From UBA5069 sp963773745 (GTDB lineage: Bacteria; Chloroflexota; Anaerolineae; Caldilineales; Caldilineaceae): 64,000 nucleotides of DNA. The position numbers and the translations under genes are program-made. The notes below the pieces were generated by a model that was given only the letters and a program-made list of their open reading frames with translations, did not search any database and had not been told where the DNA came from. The stretch covers positions 2,046,001-2,110,000 of the forward strand of contig CAVZCL010000005.1 of the NCBI GenBank assembly GCA_963773745.1, given 5' to 3'. Positions 53,803-63,602 of the stretch are shown piece after piece. Numbering within the stretch: the stretch's first letter is position 1; each line of letters opens with the position of its first letter.

Positions 53803-56056
53803 GCGCGCTCGCGCCAAGGCGCACAGTGCCCTGGGCGTGGGCCGCCGCGGCCCTGCTGCTGCTCGCGTTTGTGCTGCTGGCGCTGCTGGCATCACCCCAC
53901 AAATCTGCTTCGTTTGACGAACAATATCACCTCGCGGCCGGCTACAGCTACGCCGAAACGGGCGATTTCCGCCTGGCCACCACGCACCCGCCGCTGGTAG
54001 GCCTGCTCGCCGCGCTGCCCCTTATGGGCGACGACGCCATCGCATTCCCGCTCGATGACCCCGCCTGGGCCGCCGGCGACCGCTTCGCCTTTTCCGACAT
54101 CTTCCTCTGGTATTCCGGCAACGATGCACCCGCACTTTTGCAGCGCGGACGCTGGGCGGTGATTGCGCTGGGGCTCGCCACGGTGGCCGTCGTGTGGCTT
54201 TGGGGGCGGCGGCTCTTCGGCGTCTGGGGCGCGCTGCTGGCGCTCTGGCTGACCGCGCTCGACCCCAACCTGATTGCCAATGCCCGCGTCATTACCACCG
54301 ACATGGGCGTCACCCTCTTCTTGCTCGTGGCGCTGTGGCGGCTCTGGGCGTGGCTGGAGGGCGGCGGCCACGCCAATCTGCTCTGGGCGGGGCTGGCGGC
54401 AGGCGCGGCCATGGGCGCAAAATACAATGGGCTGCTCATCTGGCCGATTGTGGTCGCCGTGCTGCTCATCCACCCGCAGCCAAAGGCGGGGCCGCGGCGC
54501 AGTGCGGGGTTGCGGATTGGCGCGCTGGTTGCCATGGGCGGCGCGGCGCTCGCCTTCCTGTGGGCGCTCTACGCCTTCGACTTTGGCGCCGCCACGCTGG
54601 GCTCGCTCTCGCTGCCGCTGCCCGCGCCCTTCTACTGGACAAATCTGTGGGGCACGCTCAACGGGCTGCTCGAGCAGAGCGGCGCCAAGCCCAACTTCCT
54701 GCTGGGGCAGGTGGGCACCGGCTGGTGGTACTACTTCCCCGTAGCGATCGCGTACAAGACGCCCATCCCGCTGCTGCTGCTGGGCGCGGCCGGCATTGTG
54801 GCAATGGTGCGCAGCCGGACCGCGCGCCGGCAGGTCGCGCTCTGGGCGCCGCCGCTCGCCTTCCTCGCCATGGCGCTGACGGGCATTCTGACAATTCGGC
54901 TATCGCCACCTGCTGCCCGCCATCCCCTTCCTCTGCCTGCTGGCGGGCAACAATGAACGCTGGCTTGTGGGCACGGGCAAGCGCGCCGGGCAGGTGGTGG
55001 TGGGCGCGCTTGCGCTCTGGCTGCTCGTCTCCACGCTCTGGTTCTTCCCCAATCACGACAGCTACTTTAACGAACTGGCCGGGCGCTGGACGAACTGGAG
55101 CAATCTGCTCGTCGATTCCAACCTCGACTGGGGACAGGATTTGCCGGCGCTGCAGGATGCAATGGCAGCGCGCGGCATTGAGCGGGTGAACCTCGCCTAC
55201 TTCGGCAAGGCCGCGCCCGAGGATTACGGCGTCAACTACAGCCCGCTCCCTGGCTACCTGCGCTTTATGAACGGGCGCGAACCGGCCGCCTTTAACCCCG
55301 TTGCGCCCGAGCCGGGCTGGTACGCCATCAGCGCCACGAGCCTGCGCCTGGGCACGCTGGACGCAGCGAGCACCGACCTCTACGCGTACTTTCGCAGCCG
55401 CACGCCTGACGGGCGCGCAGGCTACTCAATCAACCTCTACGATGTGCGTGACGCCGGTGTACAGGTGGCCGATGCGGTCTTCACCGGCGATCCTCTCTTC
55501 AGCCGCCCACCCGCCGAACTGGGGGATGGCACAGTGCGCACACAGGCGCGCTGGCGGCAGGATGAGCAGACGGAGATCCTGCCCGGCGGCAACGGGCTGA
55601 CGACTCCAGACGAATGGGGCTACACGGGCAACGGTTACGACAGCGGCGTCTTCAAGCTGCTCGGCTACACGCTCAACCCGCCATCGCCCAAGCCCGGCGA
55701 GACGCTGCGTGTGAAGCTCGTGTGGCAGCGGGGTAATGCGCCAATGCCCATGCCGTCGCCCATTCGCGGCGAGGCGATTTCCGCCTTTGTACAGCTTGCC
55801 ACGCGTACCAGCGGCACGGTGAAGGCAGGCTACGACGGCTGGAGTGTGGCGCTGCGTGGGCTGCAGCCGGGCGATGTGCTCGTGCATCATGTCGAAATTG
55901 AACTGCCCAAGGATTTGCCCGTTGGCATGTACTCGCTCTTTGCCGGGCTCTACTCGCCCCAGGACGGCCAGCGGCTGCAATTTGCGCTCGACGCGGCAGA
56001 AGCCGCTTGGCCCAACCGACATGATTCCGCTGGGAGAGATCAATGTCCAGGGGTGA
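53799..56056 (+). CDS. Membrane glycosyltransferase, PMT/ArnT-like (GT39/GT83), two frameshifts
   Basis: About 750 residues after repair, overlapping the selB stop by ATGA. The N-terminal half is membrane-embedded with ASFDEQYHLAAGYSYAETGDF and THPPLVG, the acidic first-loop motif of C-type glycosyltransferases, then about nine helices to a break near 54900; the other frame gives YRHLLPAIPFLCLLAG and a C-terminal soluble domain. A further break near 56005 leads to IPLGEINVQG and the stop at 56056. Predicted dolichyl- or polyprenyl-phosphate sugar donor; acceptor unknown. Confidence 0.78.
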
Positions 56057-56103
56057 AGGCTCCGCCTCGCGCCGTGAGCGCGACAACACGCATGACTAAC
56101 AAA

Positions 56104-56234
56104 TTTGACGCAAAGGCGCAAAGACGCAAAGGAACGCAAAGAAAAGCAAGGGCAAGAAAGGCAATAGGCTCGTTTCGGCTTTGCTCTTCTTTGCCGTGCT
56201 CTGCGTTCCTTTGCGCCTTTGCGCCTTCGCGTCG
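56104..56234. repeat. Palindromic repeat, family E copy 2 (imperfect)
   Basis: Left arm with GACGCAAAGGCGCAAAGACG, right arm with CTTTGCGCCTTTGCGCCTTC, imperfectly complementary, lying between the two membrane glycosyltransferase genes. Matches the perfect element at 61046-61167. Confidence 0.75.
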
Positions 56235-56246
56235 GGGTTATCTGCC

Positions 56247-58683
56247 GTGAATGTGGTGGCGCTGCTTCTCTGCTACTTGCCAGGGTGGTTGCTGGCCGTT
56301 GCACTGCTCGGGCGCGCCGCCTCGGCCCACGAGCGGCTGGAACGGCTGCTCTACGGGCTGGGCGCCGGCTACGGCGTGAGTTTCGTTGTCATGCTTGGGC
56401 TGGCGGCGCTGCCGGGTGGCGTAACACGCGTCTGGATTTTCACCGCGTTCATCGGCGTGACGCTGCTGCTTGCGCTGTGGGTGTGGCGGCTGCCCCCCGC
56501 CGGCCATGCGCCCGAGCGCCCACCAGGCCGCGCCTTCTGGATTCTACTTGCCGCCATTGTGGGATCGGGCGCGCTGCTGCGCCTCACCAATCTTGGCTAC
56601 AGCGAGTTTCAAGGCGACGAAGCGCGCGTGCTCCTGCGTGCCGGTGAGCTGCTCGCGGGCTACCCCAACGCGCTCTACGTGCACCAAAAGCCACCCGGCG
56701 AAATTCTGCTCGTGGCGGCGCTCCATGGGCAGGCGGCCATGATTACCGAATGGTGGGCGCGCCTGCCCTTTGCACTGGCAGGGCTGGGCGCGCTCGTCGC
56801 CACCCTGCTGCTGGGTAAACGCTGGGGCGGGCTGGTCGCCGGCGCGGTCGCTGCCGCCGTGCTGGCAGTGGATGGCTACCTCATCGCCTTTGCGCGCATT
56901 GTCCAATACCAGAGCATCGTCATCCTGGTGAGCCTGCTCGTGCTGCTCCTGCTCGATGGCGCACGCGCCGACCAGCGCCGGCTCACCGGCCGGTTGACGC
57001 TTGCAGGCTTCCTCGCCGCAACTGGCCTGCTCGCGCACTACGACCTGCTGGCGATCGCGCTGCCCGCGCTCTATTTGCTTTTTGAACTGGCGCGCAGCCT
57101 GCGCGGCGGTCTGCGGCGGCTCGTGCCCGCGCTTGCCCCTGGCGCACTGCTGGCAGTGGCCATCCCCGCGTTCTTTTTTGTGCCGTGGCTGCGCTATCCG
57201 GGCTTTGGCGAGGCGTGGCGCTACGTGGTCGATGAGCGTCTGGGGCTGCAATTCCCCTACAACAACCTGCACGACTTTCTGCAGCGCACGTTGATCTACT
57301 CGAGCGCCTACGCGATCATCTTTATGGCGCTCGTCATCATCTTCTATATGGGTGCGCTCTATCGCAGGCGCTTTGGCGGATTAGCTGCAGTAGCGGCCGC
57401 AGTGGTCGTGGCGGGTGGCGTTGCGATTGCGCTGGGGCGGCCCGCATGGCTGACATGGGGCGGGCGCGACCTCTCGCTGCTCCTCACGCTGCCGCTGCTG
57501 GGCGTGGTGCTGCTGACCACACTGCGCGTGGGCGAGCGTGCGGCGTGGCTCTGGTTTAGCACCCTGCTTGCGGCCACGCTCTTCTTTGTGGGCAAGCCCG
57601 ATTCGCACGTATACGTCTTCTTTGTGCCGTGGGCGCTGCTGGTGGGGCTGGGTGTGCAGACGGCTGTGGACGCCTGGCAGCCGCGCCCGCTGCCTGCGTG
57701 GGCAGCGGGCGGTGCGGGCGTGGCGCTGCTGATTGTGGCTGCGGGCTGGCCCTGGCTCATCTTCGCCGACGCGCCTGCCGAGCGGCTGCGCAACTGGGAG
57801 CGTGCGCGGCCGGCGGCCTACTGGTATCCCTTTGCGCAGCCGCCCGAGCGCGCCATCATGGGCTTCCCCCTGCGCAACGGCTGGAAGGTGGCGGGCGTCC
57901 TCTTTGCCGAGGAGAGCATCGCGGGCGGCGTCGAGAGCAACGCGCGCCCAGAGGTGGCGGACTGGTACACGCGCGCTGCCGCCGCTTGTCCCGCTGACCA
58001 GCAGCACTTCTTTCTGACCACCACGGTTGAGCCGACCGATGACGCGCGCCTTGAGCAGGTGCGCCAGCAGGTTGAGCAGGAGAAGCAGCTTGCCGCCATT
58101 GTGACGGTGGGTGGGGCCGATCGTCTGCGCATCTATTCCGAGGGCGCCGGGCAGGAGACTGTGCGGCTTCCCGTGGAGGCTTATGCGGCGAGGTTCGACC
58201 AACTGACGGCCGCGCCGCTGCCGCCGCGCCGCGGGCGCGTGCTCGAGTGGCCCCCCGCTCCGGCGCTCGACGCCCGCTTTGGCGACGCGATTCTGCTGCA
58301 TGGAGCCACGCTTGCCACGCACCAGGCCGCGCCGGGCGCGCAGGTGCACGTGCAATTGTTGTGGGAGTCAATCAAGCCTACAATCTTCTCATGGACGCTC
58401 TTCCTGCATCTGGTGGATCCTCTCACGAATGCCAAGGTGGGACAGAGCGACGCACTGCCCGTTTGCGGGCAGGCGCTCACCTGGCAGTGGAACCCGGGCG
58501 ACAGGATTGTGGACCCGCAGCGCATCACAATTGCGCCCGACGCCGCGCCCGGTATCTACCACCTCTATGCAGGTCTCTATCGCGTGGAAACGGGCGAGCG
58601 GCTGCAGGTGATTGACGCTGCAGGCTTTGCCCGTGGGCGATTTTGTGGACCTCGGCGAGGTCGAGGTGCGCGCGGATTCGTAG
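56247..58683 (+). CDS. Membrane glycosyltransferase, PMT/ArnT-like, one frameshift
   Basis: About 810 residues. GTG 56247 is preferred; an in-frame ATG at 56181 lies in the palindrome and gives a junk N-terminus. NVVALLLCYLPGWLLAVALLG begins a series of about twelve helices; YSEFQGDEARVLLRAGELL carries the acidic Asp/Glu of the first loop, and KPPGEILLVAALHG follows. A soluble C-terminal domain of some 250 residues ends with a frame break near 58622, after which LPVGDFVDLGEVEVRADS completes the protein at 58683. Second of a tandem pair; the C-terminal domains of both look alike (PGIYHLYAGLY, VGMYSLFAGLY). Confidence 0.78.
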
Positions 58684-58702
58684 CGGCGGCTTTAACCGCC
58701 GC
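58683..58702 (+). terminator. Hairpin at the end of the second glycosyltransferase
   Basis: GCGGCGG and CCGCCGC flank CTTTAA. No T-run follows, so termination is uncertain. Confidence 0.4.
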
Positions 58703-59041
58703 ACTCGAGCAGGTGGTGGCTGCTGCACTTCCGGCTGCGGAATGTCGTTGACGAGTTGGAGTTGCTTCGGCATGAAGCACGCTTGCTTCCGAAGCAATTC
58801 ATCAATCTCCATCCACCGGCCTGGAGTGGGTAGCTCCACGTTCAAGCCTGCAGCGAGCGTGACGGAGAGGTGAGTGCCACGGCTGATTCATCTCGTCAAC
58901 CCTCATGAAGGGCGGCGCAACGGCCGTTCGTGAACTGAGCCCGGCCATTCAAGCCCAATGTCAGCGCAGCAAATCCACCTTTCAAAACCACCGTTATTCG
59001 CGTAGCCAACACCGGCTACTTTCCACCAAGGAGTCATTCAG
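58684..59041. other. 358-bp intergenic region before the reductases
   Basis: Apart from the hairpin at its left end and AAGGAG at 59029 for the next gene, I see no promoter, RNA gene or repeat. Confidence 0.4.
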
Positions 59042-60019
59042 ATGAACTATCGCCGTTTGGGACGGACCGGCCTCAAGGTCTCCGAGCTTTGTCTGGGCAC
59101 CATGCAATGGGGCTGGACGACGGACGAAGAGAATGCCTTTGCCGTCATGGATGCTTTCATGGAGGCCGGCGGCAACTTCATTGACACCGCCGACATCTAC
59201 ACAATCTGGGCCGAGGGCAACCCGGGTGGCGTCTCCGAGGAAGTGATTGGGCGCTGGCTGAAGGCGCGCGGCAACCGTGACGACGTGGTGCTTGCCACCA
59301 AGGTGCGCGGGCGCATGTGGGAAGGCCCGAATGGCGAGGGGCTCAGCCGCGCGCACATCATGCGCGCATGCGAGGACTCGCTGCGCCGCCTGCAGGTGGA
59401 GACCATCGACCTCTACCAGACCCACTGGCGCGACAAGGAAACCCCCATTGAGGAGACGCTGTCTGCGCTGGATACACTCGTGCAGCAGGGCAAGGTGCGC
59501 TACATAGGCTGCAGCAACTATCCCGCAGCGTGGCTCATGGAGTCGCTCTGGGTGAGCGACAAGAAGGGGCTGGCGCGCTTCGACAGCGTGCAGCCCCACT
59601 ATAACCTGGTGCACCGCCACGAGTTCGAGCGTGAAGTGCAGGCTGTTTGCGTCGACTACGGCATCGGCGTGATTCCGTGGAGCCCGCTGGCGGGTGGATT
59701 CCTCACGGGCAAGTATTCGCGCGACAACGCGCCGCAGAGCGCACGCGCTGCAGAGACGCGCGAGCGCTACTTCAACGACTTCGGCTGGAACGCGCTCGAC
59801 GCCGTGCGCGCAGTCGCCGCCGAGACTGGCTCCACGCCCACAGCGGTTTCGCTGGCCTGGCTGCTTGCGCAGCCCGCCATGACTGCGCCCATCATTGGTG
59901 CGAACTCGGTAGAGCAGCTGCGCGACAGCCTGGGTGCGGTTGACCTCACCCTCTCGCCCGAGCAGGTGCAGCGGCTGACCGACGCGACTTCCTGGGTGCG
60001 CGACGAGCACCAGGGCTGA
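59042..60019 (+). CDS. Aldo/keto reductase, copy 1
   Basis: 325 residues, AAGGAG upstream. TIM-barrel AKR with catalytic tetrad Asp (FIDTADIYTIWAEG, Asp and Tyr), Lys (VLATKVRGRMW) and His (DLYQTHWRD); NADPH site LAGGFLTGKYSRDN and PIIGANSVEQLRDSLGAV. Like the YajO/Gre3-type AKR family that reduces aldehydes or ketones. Followed by a paralogue, with a stretch of near identity. Confidence 0.9.
   Translation: MNYRRLGRTGLKVSELCLGTMQWGWTTDEENAFAVMDAFMEAGGNFIDTADIYTIWAEGNPGGVSEEVIGRWLKARGNRDDVVLATKVRGRMWEGPNGEGLSRAHIMRACEDSLRRLQVETIDLYQTHWRDKETPIEETLSALDTLVQQGKVRYIGCSNYPAAWLMESLWVSDKKGLARFDSVQPHYNLVHRHEFEREVQAVCVDYGIGVIPWSPLAGGFLTGKYSRDNAPQSARAAETRERYFNDFGWNALDAVRAVAAETGSTPTAVSLAWLLAQPAMTAPIIGANSVEQLRDSLGAVDLTLSPEQVQRLTDATSWVRDEHQG
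59252..59426. repeat. Near-identical patch shared with the second reductase (copy 1)
   Basis: 175 bp differ from 60292-60466 at two positions, whereas the rest of the two genes is clearly diverged. Confidence 0.85.
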
Positions 60020-60081
60020 GTGCGTAGACCGCGCGCTGCCGCTGCCAAGCTGATACGTTCTGCAACGAAGGAGAATTCCGC

Positions 60082-61047
60082 ATGAATTACCGCCGTTTGG
60101 GGCGCACTGGCCTCAAGGTCTCCGAGATCTGCCTGGGTACCATGCAGTGGGGCTGGACTGCTGACGAGGCGACGAGCTTCGCCGTGATGGATGCATTCAT
60201 GGAAGCGGGCGGCAACTTCATTGACACCGCCGACGTCTACAGCCACTGGGCTGAGGGCAACCCGGGTGGCGTCTCCGAAGAGATCATCGGCCGCTGGCTG
60301 AAGGCGCGCGGCAACCGTGACGACGTGGTGCTTGCCACCAAGGTGCGCGGGCGCATGTGGGAAGGCCCGAATGGCGAGGGGCTCAGCCGCGCGGACATCA
60401 TGCGCGCGTGCGAGGACTCGCTGCGCCGCCTGCAGGTGGAGACCATCGACCTCTACCAGACCCACTCGTTTGACCCCGAGACGCCGATTGAAGAGACGCT
60501 CGGCGCCCTCGACACGCTGGTGCGCCAGGGCAAGGTGCGCTATGTCGGCTGCAGCAACTATCCCGCGTGGCGGCTTATGGAAGCGCTGTGGGCCAGTGAA
60601 CGCCAGGGGACGGTGCGCTACGACAGCCTGCAGCCCCACTACAACTTGCTGCATCGTGAGGAGTTCGAGCGCGAACTGCAACCCGTCTGCTCCACCTATG
60701 GGGTGGGCGTCATCCCCTACAGCCCGCTCGCGGCCGGCTTCCTCACGGGCAAGTACACGCGTGAGAACGCTCCTGCGAGCCAACGTCTTGCAACTGTGCG
60801 CAATCGCTACTTCAACGATTGGGCGTGGAGTGCGCTCGATGTGGTGCGCGCAGTCGCCGACGAGCAGGGCGCGCAGCCAACCGCTGTGGCGCTTGCCTGG
60901 AACATGGCGCAGCCCGCGGTGACTGCGCCCATTATCGGCGCAAACTCGATTGAGCAACTGCAGGGCAGCCTCGCAGCCGTCGATCTCAAGCTCGCGCCGG
61001 AGCAACTGGAGCGCCTTTCGGCAGCGACGGCCTGGACGAAGAAATAA
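60082..61047 (+). CDS. Aldo/keto reductase, copy 2
   Basis: 321 residues, GAAGGAGAA upstream, 62 bases after copy 1. Same tetrad and motifs (FIDTADVYSHWAEG, VLATKVRGRMW, DLYQTHSFD) and the same GFLTGKYTREN cofactor loop. The two copies share the same start and length and probably arose by tandem duplication. Its stop codon overlaps a perfect palindrome. Confidence 0.9.
   Translation: MNYRRLGRTGLKVSEICLGTMQWGWTADEATSFAVMDAFMEAGGNFIDTADVYSHWAEGNPGGVSEEIIGRWLKARGNRDDVVLATKVRGRMWEGPNGEGLSRADIMRACEDSLRRLQVETIDLYQTHSFDPETPIEETLGALDTLVRQGKVRYVGCSNYPAWRLMEALWASERQGTVRYDSLQPHYNLLHREEFERELQPVCSTYGVGVIPYSPLAAGFLTGKYTRENAPASQRLATVRNRYFNDWAWSALDVVRAVADEQGAQPTAVALAWNMAQPAVTAPIIGANSIEQLQGSLAAVDLKLAPEQLERLSAATAWTKK
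60292..60466. repeat. Near-identical patch shared with the first reductase (copy 2)
   Basis: Partner of 59252-59426, offset 1040 bases, 173 of 175 bases the same. Confidence 0.85.
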
Positions 61048-61167
61048 CTTCGACGCAAAGGCGCAGAGACGCAAAGGATCGCAAAGAAAAGCACCAACAA
61101 GAATTTCTCATCTTGTTGGTGCTTTTCTTTGCGATCCTTTGCGTCTCTGCGCCTTTGCGTCGAAGTT
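61046..61167. repeat. Perfect palindrome, family E copy 1
   Basis: 57-bp arms (61046-61102 and 61111-61167) are perfectly complementary around ATTTCTCA. The unit GACGCAAAGGCGCAGAGACG is recognisable in the second copy at 56104. It lies between convergent genes and could act as a terminator for both, but lacks T-runs except inside the stem. Confidence 0.95.
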
Positions 61168-61172
61168 GTAGT

Positions 61173-61874
61173 TCAGCCGACGTGGCGCGCGAGGTGCTGG
61201 TTGAGGGCGTCGTAGGGTTGGGCGCCCACAATCTGCTCCACCACCTTGCCGCCCTTGAAGATGAGCAGCGTGGGAATCCCCTGCACCCGGTAGCGCTGTG
61301 ACGTGGCCTGGTTCTCGTCCACGTTGAGCTTGGCCACAACGGCGCGCCCGCTGTACTCGCGCGCCAGCCGCTCCACCGAGGGGCCAACCATGCGGCATGG
61401 GCCGCACCAGGGCGCCCAGAAGTCCACCAGCACAGGGCCCGGACCGTTGACGGTGCTTTCGAAGGTTGCGTCTGTCAGCACGAGAGGCTCGCCGCTGCCC
61501 GCCGCTGCCTTGGGCTGCGGCTTGCGCTGCGGCGCAGGGCGCGCACCGCCTTCAGCAAGGAATTGGATCCACGGCATCACTGCGTCGGCGGCTGCGGGCG
61601 CAACAACCTCAAGCGCTGTTCCCTTCTGCACAGGCACCAGCGCGGGCAGGGTGCTTACGCCAAAGCGGCGCGCGAGGTCGGCTTCCTCTTCAGCGTTGAC
61701 GCGCGCAATCAGCAATTTGCCCGCGTTACGCGTGGCAGCGGCCTCGAGGATAGCGTCGACGTCAGCTGTCGAGCGGTTGTTGCTGTTCCAGAAGAGCAGC
61801 AGCACAGGCAATCCGGTGTTAAGCACGCGATCAATGCTGTGGCGATTGGTGTGAATGACGGTTGAGATAGCCAT
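61173..61874 (-). CDS. Double thioredoxin-fold protein, first domain degenerate
   Basis: 233 residues from ATG 61874. N-terminal domain (VLLLFWNSNNRSTADVDAIL) has the thioredoxin fold but NSNNRS replaces the CxxC; it retains RFGVSTLPALV with cis-Pro. The linker (about 112-127) is Pro/Lys-rich. The C-terminal domain has WAPWCGPCRMVGP (CGPC at 157-160) and RVQGIPTLLIFKGGK. Likely a cytoplasmic disulfide reductase with a substrate-binding or structural first domain. Confidence 0.9.
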   Translation of the reverse strand: MAISTVIHTNRHSIDRVLNTGLPVLLLFWNSNNRSTADVDAILEAAATRNAGKLLIARVNAEEEADLARRFGVSTLPALVPVQKGTALEVVAPAAADAVMPWIQFLAEGGARPAPQRKPQPKAAAGSGEPLVLTDATFESTVNGPGPVLVDFWAPWCGPCRMVGPSVERLAREYSGRAVVAKLNVDENQATSQRYRVQGIPTLLIFKGGKVVEQIVGAQPYDALNQHLARHVG

Positions 61875-61985
61875 ATGTCTCTCTCGCAATCAGTAAGGTG
61901 AGCAGCGCAGTGCGCTCCAGCTTATATGAATCAAGCGTTTGCGCCGTGCGCGCGGTTCCCATGGGCAGCTGCGCCAGGGTCTTAA

Positions 61986-62134
61986 TGGTGTATCTCCGAA
62001 GTGTGCAGCACAAACTGTGTCACGTAGCGGAGGGGCTCCTGCCCCTCATCTGCTCAGCAAGAGTACAGCTTTGAGCAAGACGAGGGGCAGGAGCCCCTCC
62101 GCTACGAGTCATCGCGCACTTCGGAGATACACCA
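61986..62134. repeat. Palindromic repeat, family D
   Basis: Outer arms 61986-62003 and 62117-62134 are perfectly complementary; an inner pair contains GTAGCGGAGGGGCTCCTGCC and its complement, with spacing in the order expected for a long imperfect hairpin of about 150 bp. Half-copies are at 19503-19557 and 23929-23991. It is upstream of the thioredoxin gene and ends 12 bases before the rhaI stop. Confidence 0.85.
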
Positions 62135-62145
62135 CTTGGTTGGTT

Positions 62146-63390
62146 CTACTGGAAGCCGCCGCTCGCGTTGGCAATGCCCCGCTCGGCGCGAATCTTCTCC
62201 TCGTATCCGCTCTCCCGGTAGGCGGCAATGGGGTCGGTTGCAATGCCCATTTCGTGGCGCACCTGCGCCAGCAGGGGCCGCACATCCATACGGAATGCGT
62301 CGGTGAGGAGCGCATGGGCGGCCAGCACATCGCCATTCTGCTGCAGCTCTGCCAGCCTGGCGCGCGGCACGCACAGCGCCTTGGCATAGGCTTCCTGGCA
62401 GTTGAGCACCGAGTAGAGCGTCGCGGCAATCTTGCCTTCAATGTTGTGGCACTGGTCCAGCCCATAGGCCACGTTGTTGGCGCAGTCGCGCACTGTCGGG
62501 TTGTCGCTCTCCTCTGCTTCGGCCAGCTCGTTGTAGATGAGGAACAGCTCGTAGGGGTTCGACGATCCCACAATCAGGTCGTCGTCGGCGTACTTGCGGT
62601 TGTTAAAATGGAAGCCGCCCAGCTTCCCTTCATCAACGAGAAAGGCGACAATCTGCTCAATATTGGCACCCTGTGCATGATGGCCCAGGTCAACGAGGAC
62701 CTGCGCCTTTTCGCCCAGCTTGAGGCTCAGGGCGTAGGCTGTGCCCCAATCGGGGATGTCGGTGCTGTAGAAGGCGGGCTCGAAGAACTTGTACTCGACC
62801 AGCATGCGCCCACCCTCGGGGATGTGGGGGTATAGCGCTTCGAGGCTCCTCTGCAGGCGGTGCTTGCGGCCGCGCAGCGAATCCTGCCCGGCGTAATTGG
62901 TGCCGTCGGCCAGCCAAACGCTCAAACTCGTGCTGCCTGTCTTCGTCATGATCTCGCAGCACTCAATGCAGTGATCGAGCGCCTGCTCGCGAATGCCGCC
63001 GTCGGGATTGCCCAGCGAACCGAGCTTGTATTCGTCATCCTGGAAGAGATTGGGGTTGACCGCGCCAATCTTCAGCCCGCGCTCCGCGGCAAACTGGCGC
63101 ATGGCGCTGAAGTCGTTGTCCGCCGGACGGTCCCACGGAATGTGAATTGCCACGGTGGGGCAGACGCCGGTGAGCTTGTTGACGAGCGCCGCGTCGTTGA
63201 TTTTTTCAGAGGTTGTAACAGCCGCGCCCGGCCACGCAAAGGCCTTGAAGCGGGTGCCCGAATTGGCGTAAGCCCAGCTGGCGGTTTCGATCTTTTGATT
63301 GCTCAGCCGCTGCTTGATCTCCTCCACGTCCAGCCCGTCGGCGGCCAGTTGCTCGGCCAGGAGGGAATAGGCTTCGTGTTGCTTAATCAT
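62146..63390 (-). CDS. rhaI: L-rhamnose isomerase, RhaI (Pseudomonas stutzeri-like) type
   Basis: 414 residues from ATG 63390 with AAGGAG. TIM-barrel isomerase: VAIHIPWDRPADNDFSAMRQFAAERGLKIGAVNPNLFQ, VWLADGTNYAGQDS, LVDLGHHAQGANIEQIVAFL and GGFHFNNRKYADDDLIVGS hold the metal-binding Glu/Asp/His residues. Converts L-rhamnose to L-rhamnulose. The rest of the rhamnose pathway is not in this window. The gene starts next to, and divergent from, the aroH attenuator. Confidence 0.92.
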   Translation of the reverse strand: MIKQHEAYSLLAEQLAADGLDVEEIKQRLSNQKIETASWAYANSGTRFKAFAWPGAAVTTSEKINDAALVNKLTGVCPTVAIHIPWDRPADNDFSAMRQFAAERGLKIGAVNPNLFQDDEYKLGSLGNPDGGIREQALDHCIECCEIMTKTGSTSLSVWLADGTNYAGQDSLRGRKHRLQRSLEALYPHIPEGGRMLVEYKFFEPAFYSTDIPDWGTAYALSLKLGEKAQVLVDLGHHAQGANIEQIVAFLVDEGKLGGFHFNNRKYADDDLIVGSSNPYELFLIYNELAEAEESDNPTVRDCANNVAYGLDQCHNIEGKIAATLYSVLNCQEAYAKALCVPRARLAELQQNGDVLAAHALLTDAFRMDVRPLLAQVRHEMGIATDPIAAYRESGYEEKIRAERGIANASGGFQ

Positions 63391-63521
63391 TGGAATGCTC
63401 CTTAATGGGTGGGAGTGATTTTGGGTGTGAATGTTGGTGTGAATGTTGGAATGGGAACAATGGAATTGGACGCGAAGTTGAAGATGCTCCGCCGGCAAAG
63501 GTTGCGGAGGCGCGACGTCGT

Positions 63522-63550
63522 TTGACACACATCGCGCACCGTGCTATTGT
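63522..63550 (+). promoter_or_regulatory. Sigma70 promoter of the aroH leader
   Basis: TTGACA at 63522-63527, 17-base spacer, TATTGT at 63545-63550. Predicted start near 63557, giving a leader of about 375 bases before aroH. Confidence 0.82.
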
Positions 63551-63602
63551 GCGCAAGTCGCTGCTTGAACGCAGAGCAGCGCTTGCGGGTGGAATGCGGC
63601 TC

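Noticed and set aside
56181..56246. ATG start for the second membrane glycosyltransferase
   Set aside because: These codons come from the family E repeat; GTG 56247 begins the first membrane helix.
59767..61074. A 435-codon open frame antisense to both aldo/keto reductases
   Set aside because: High-GC codon bias of the real genes leaves the antisense frame open; no motif supports it.
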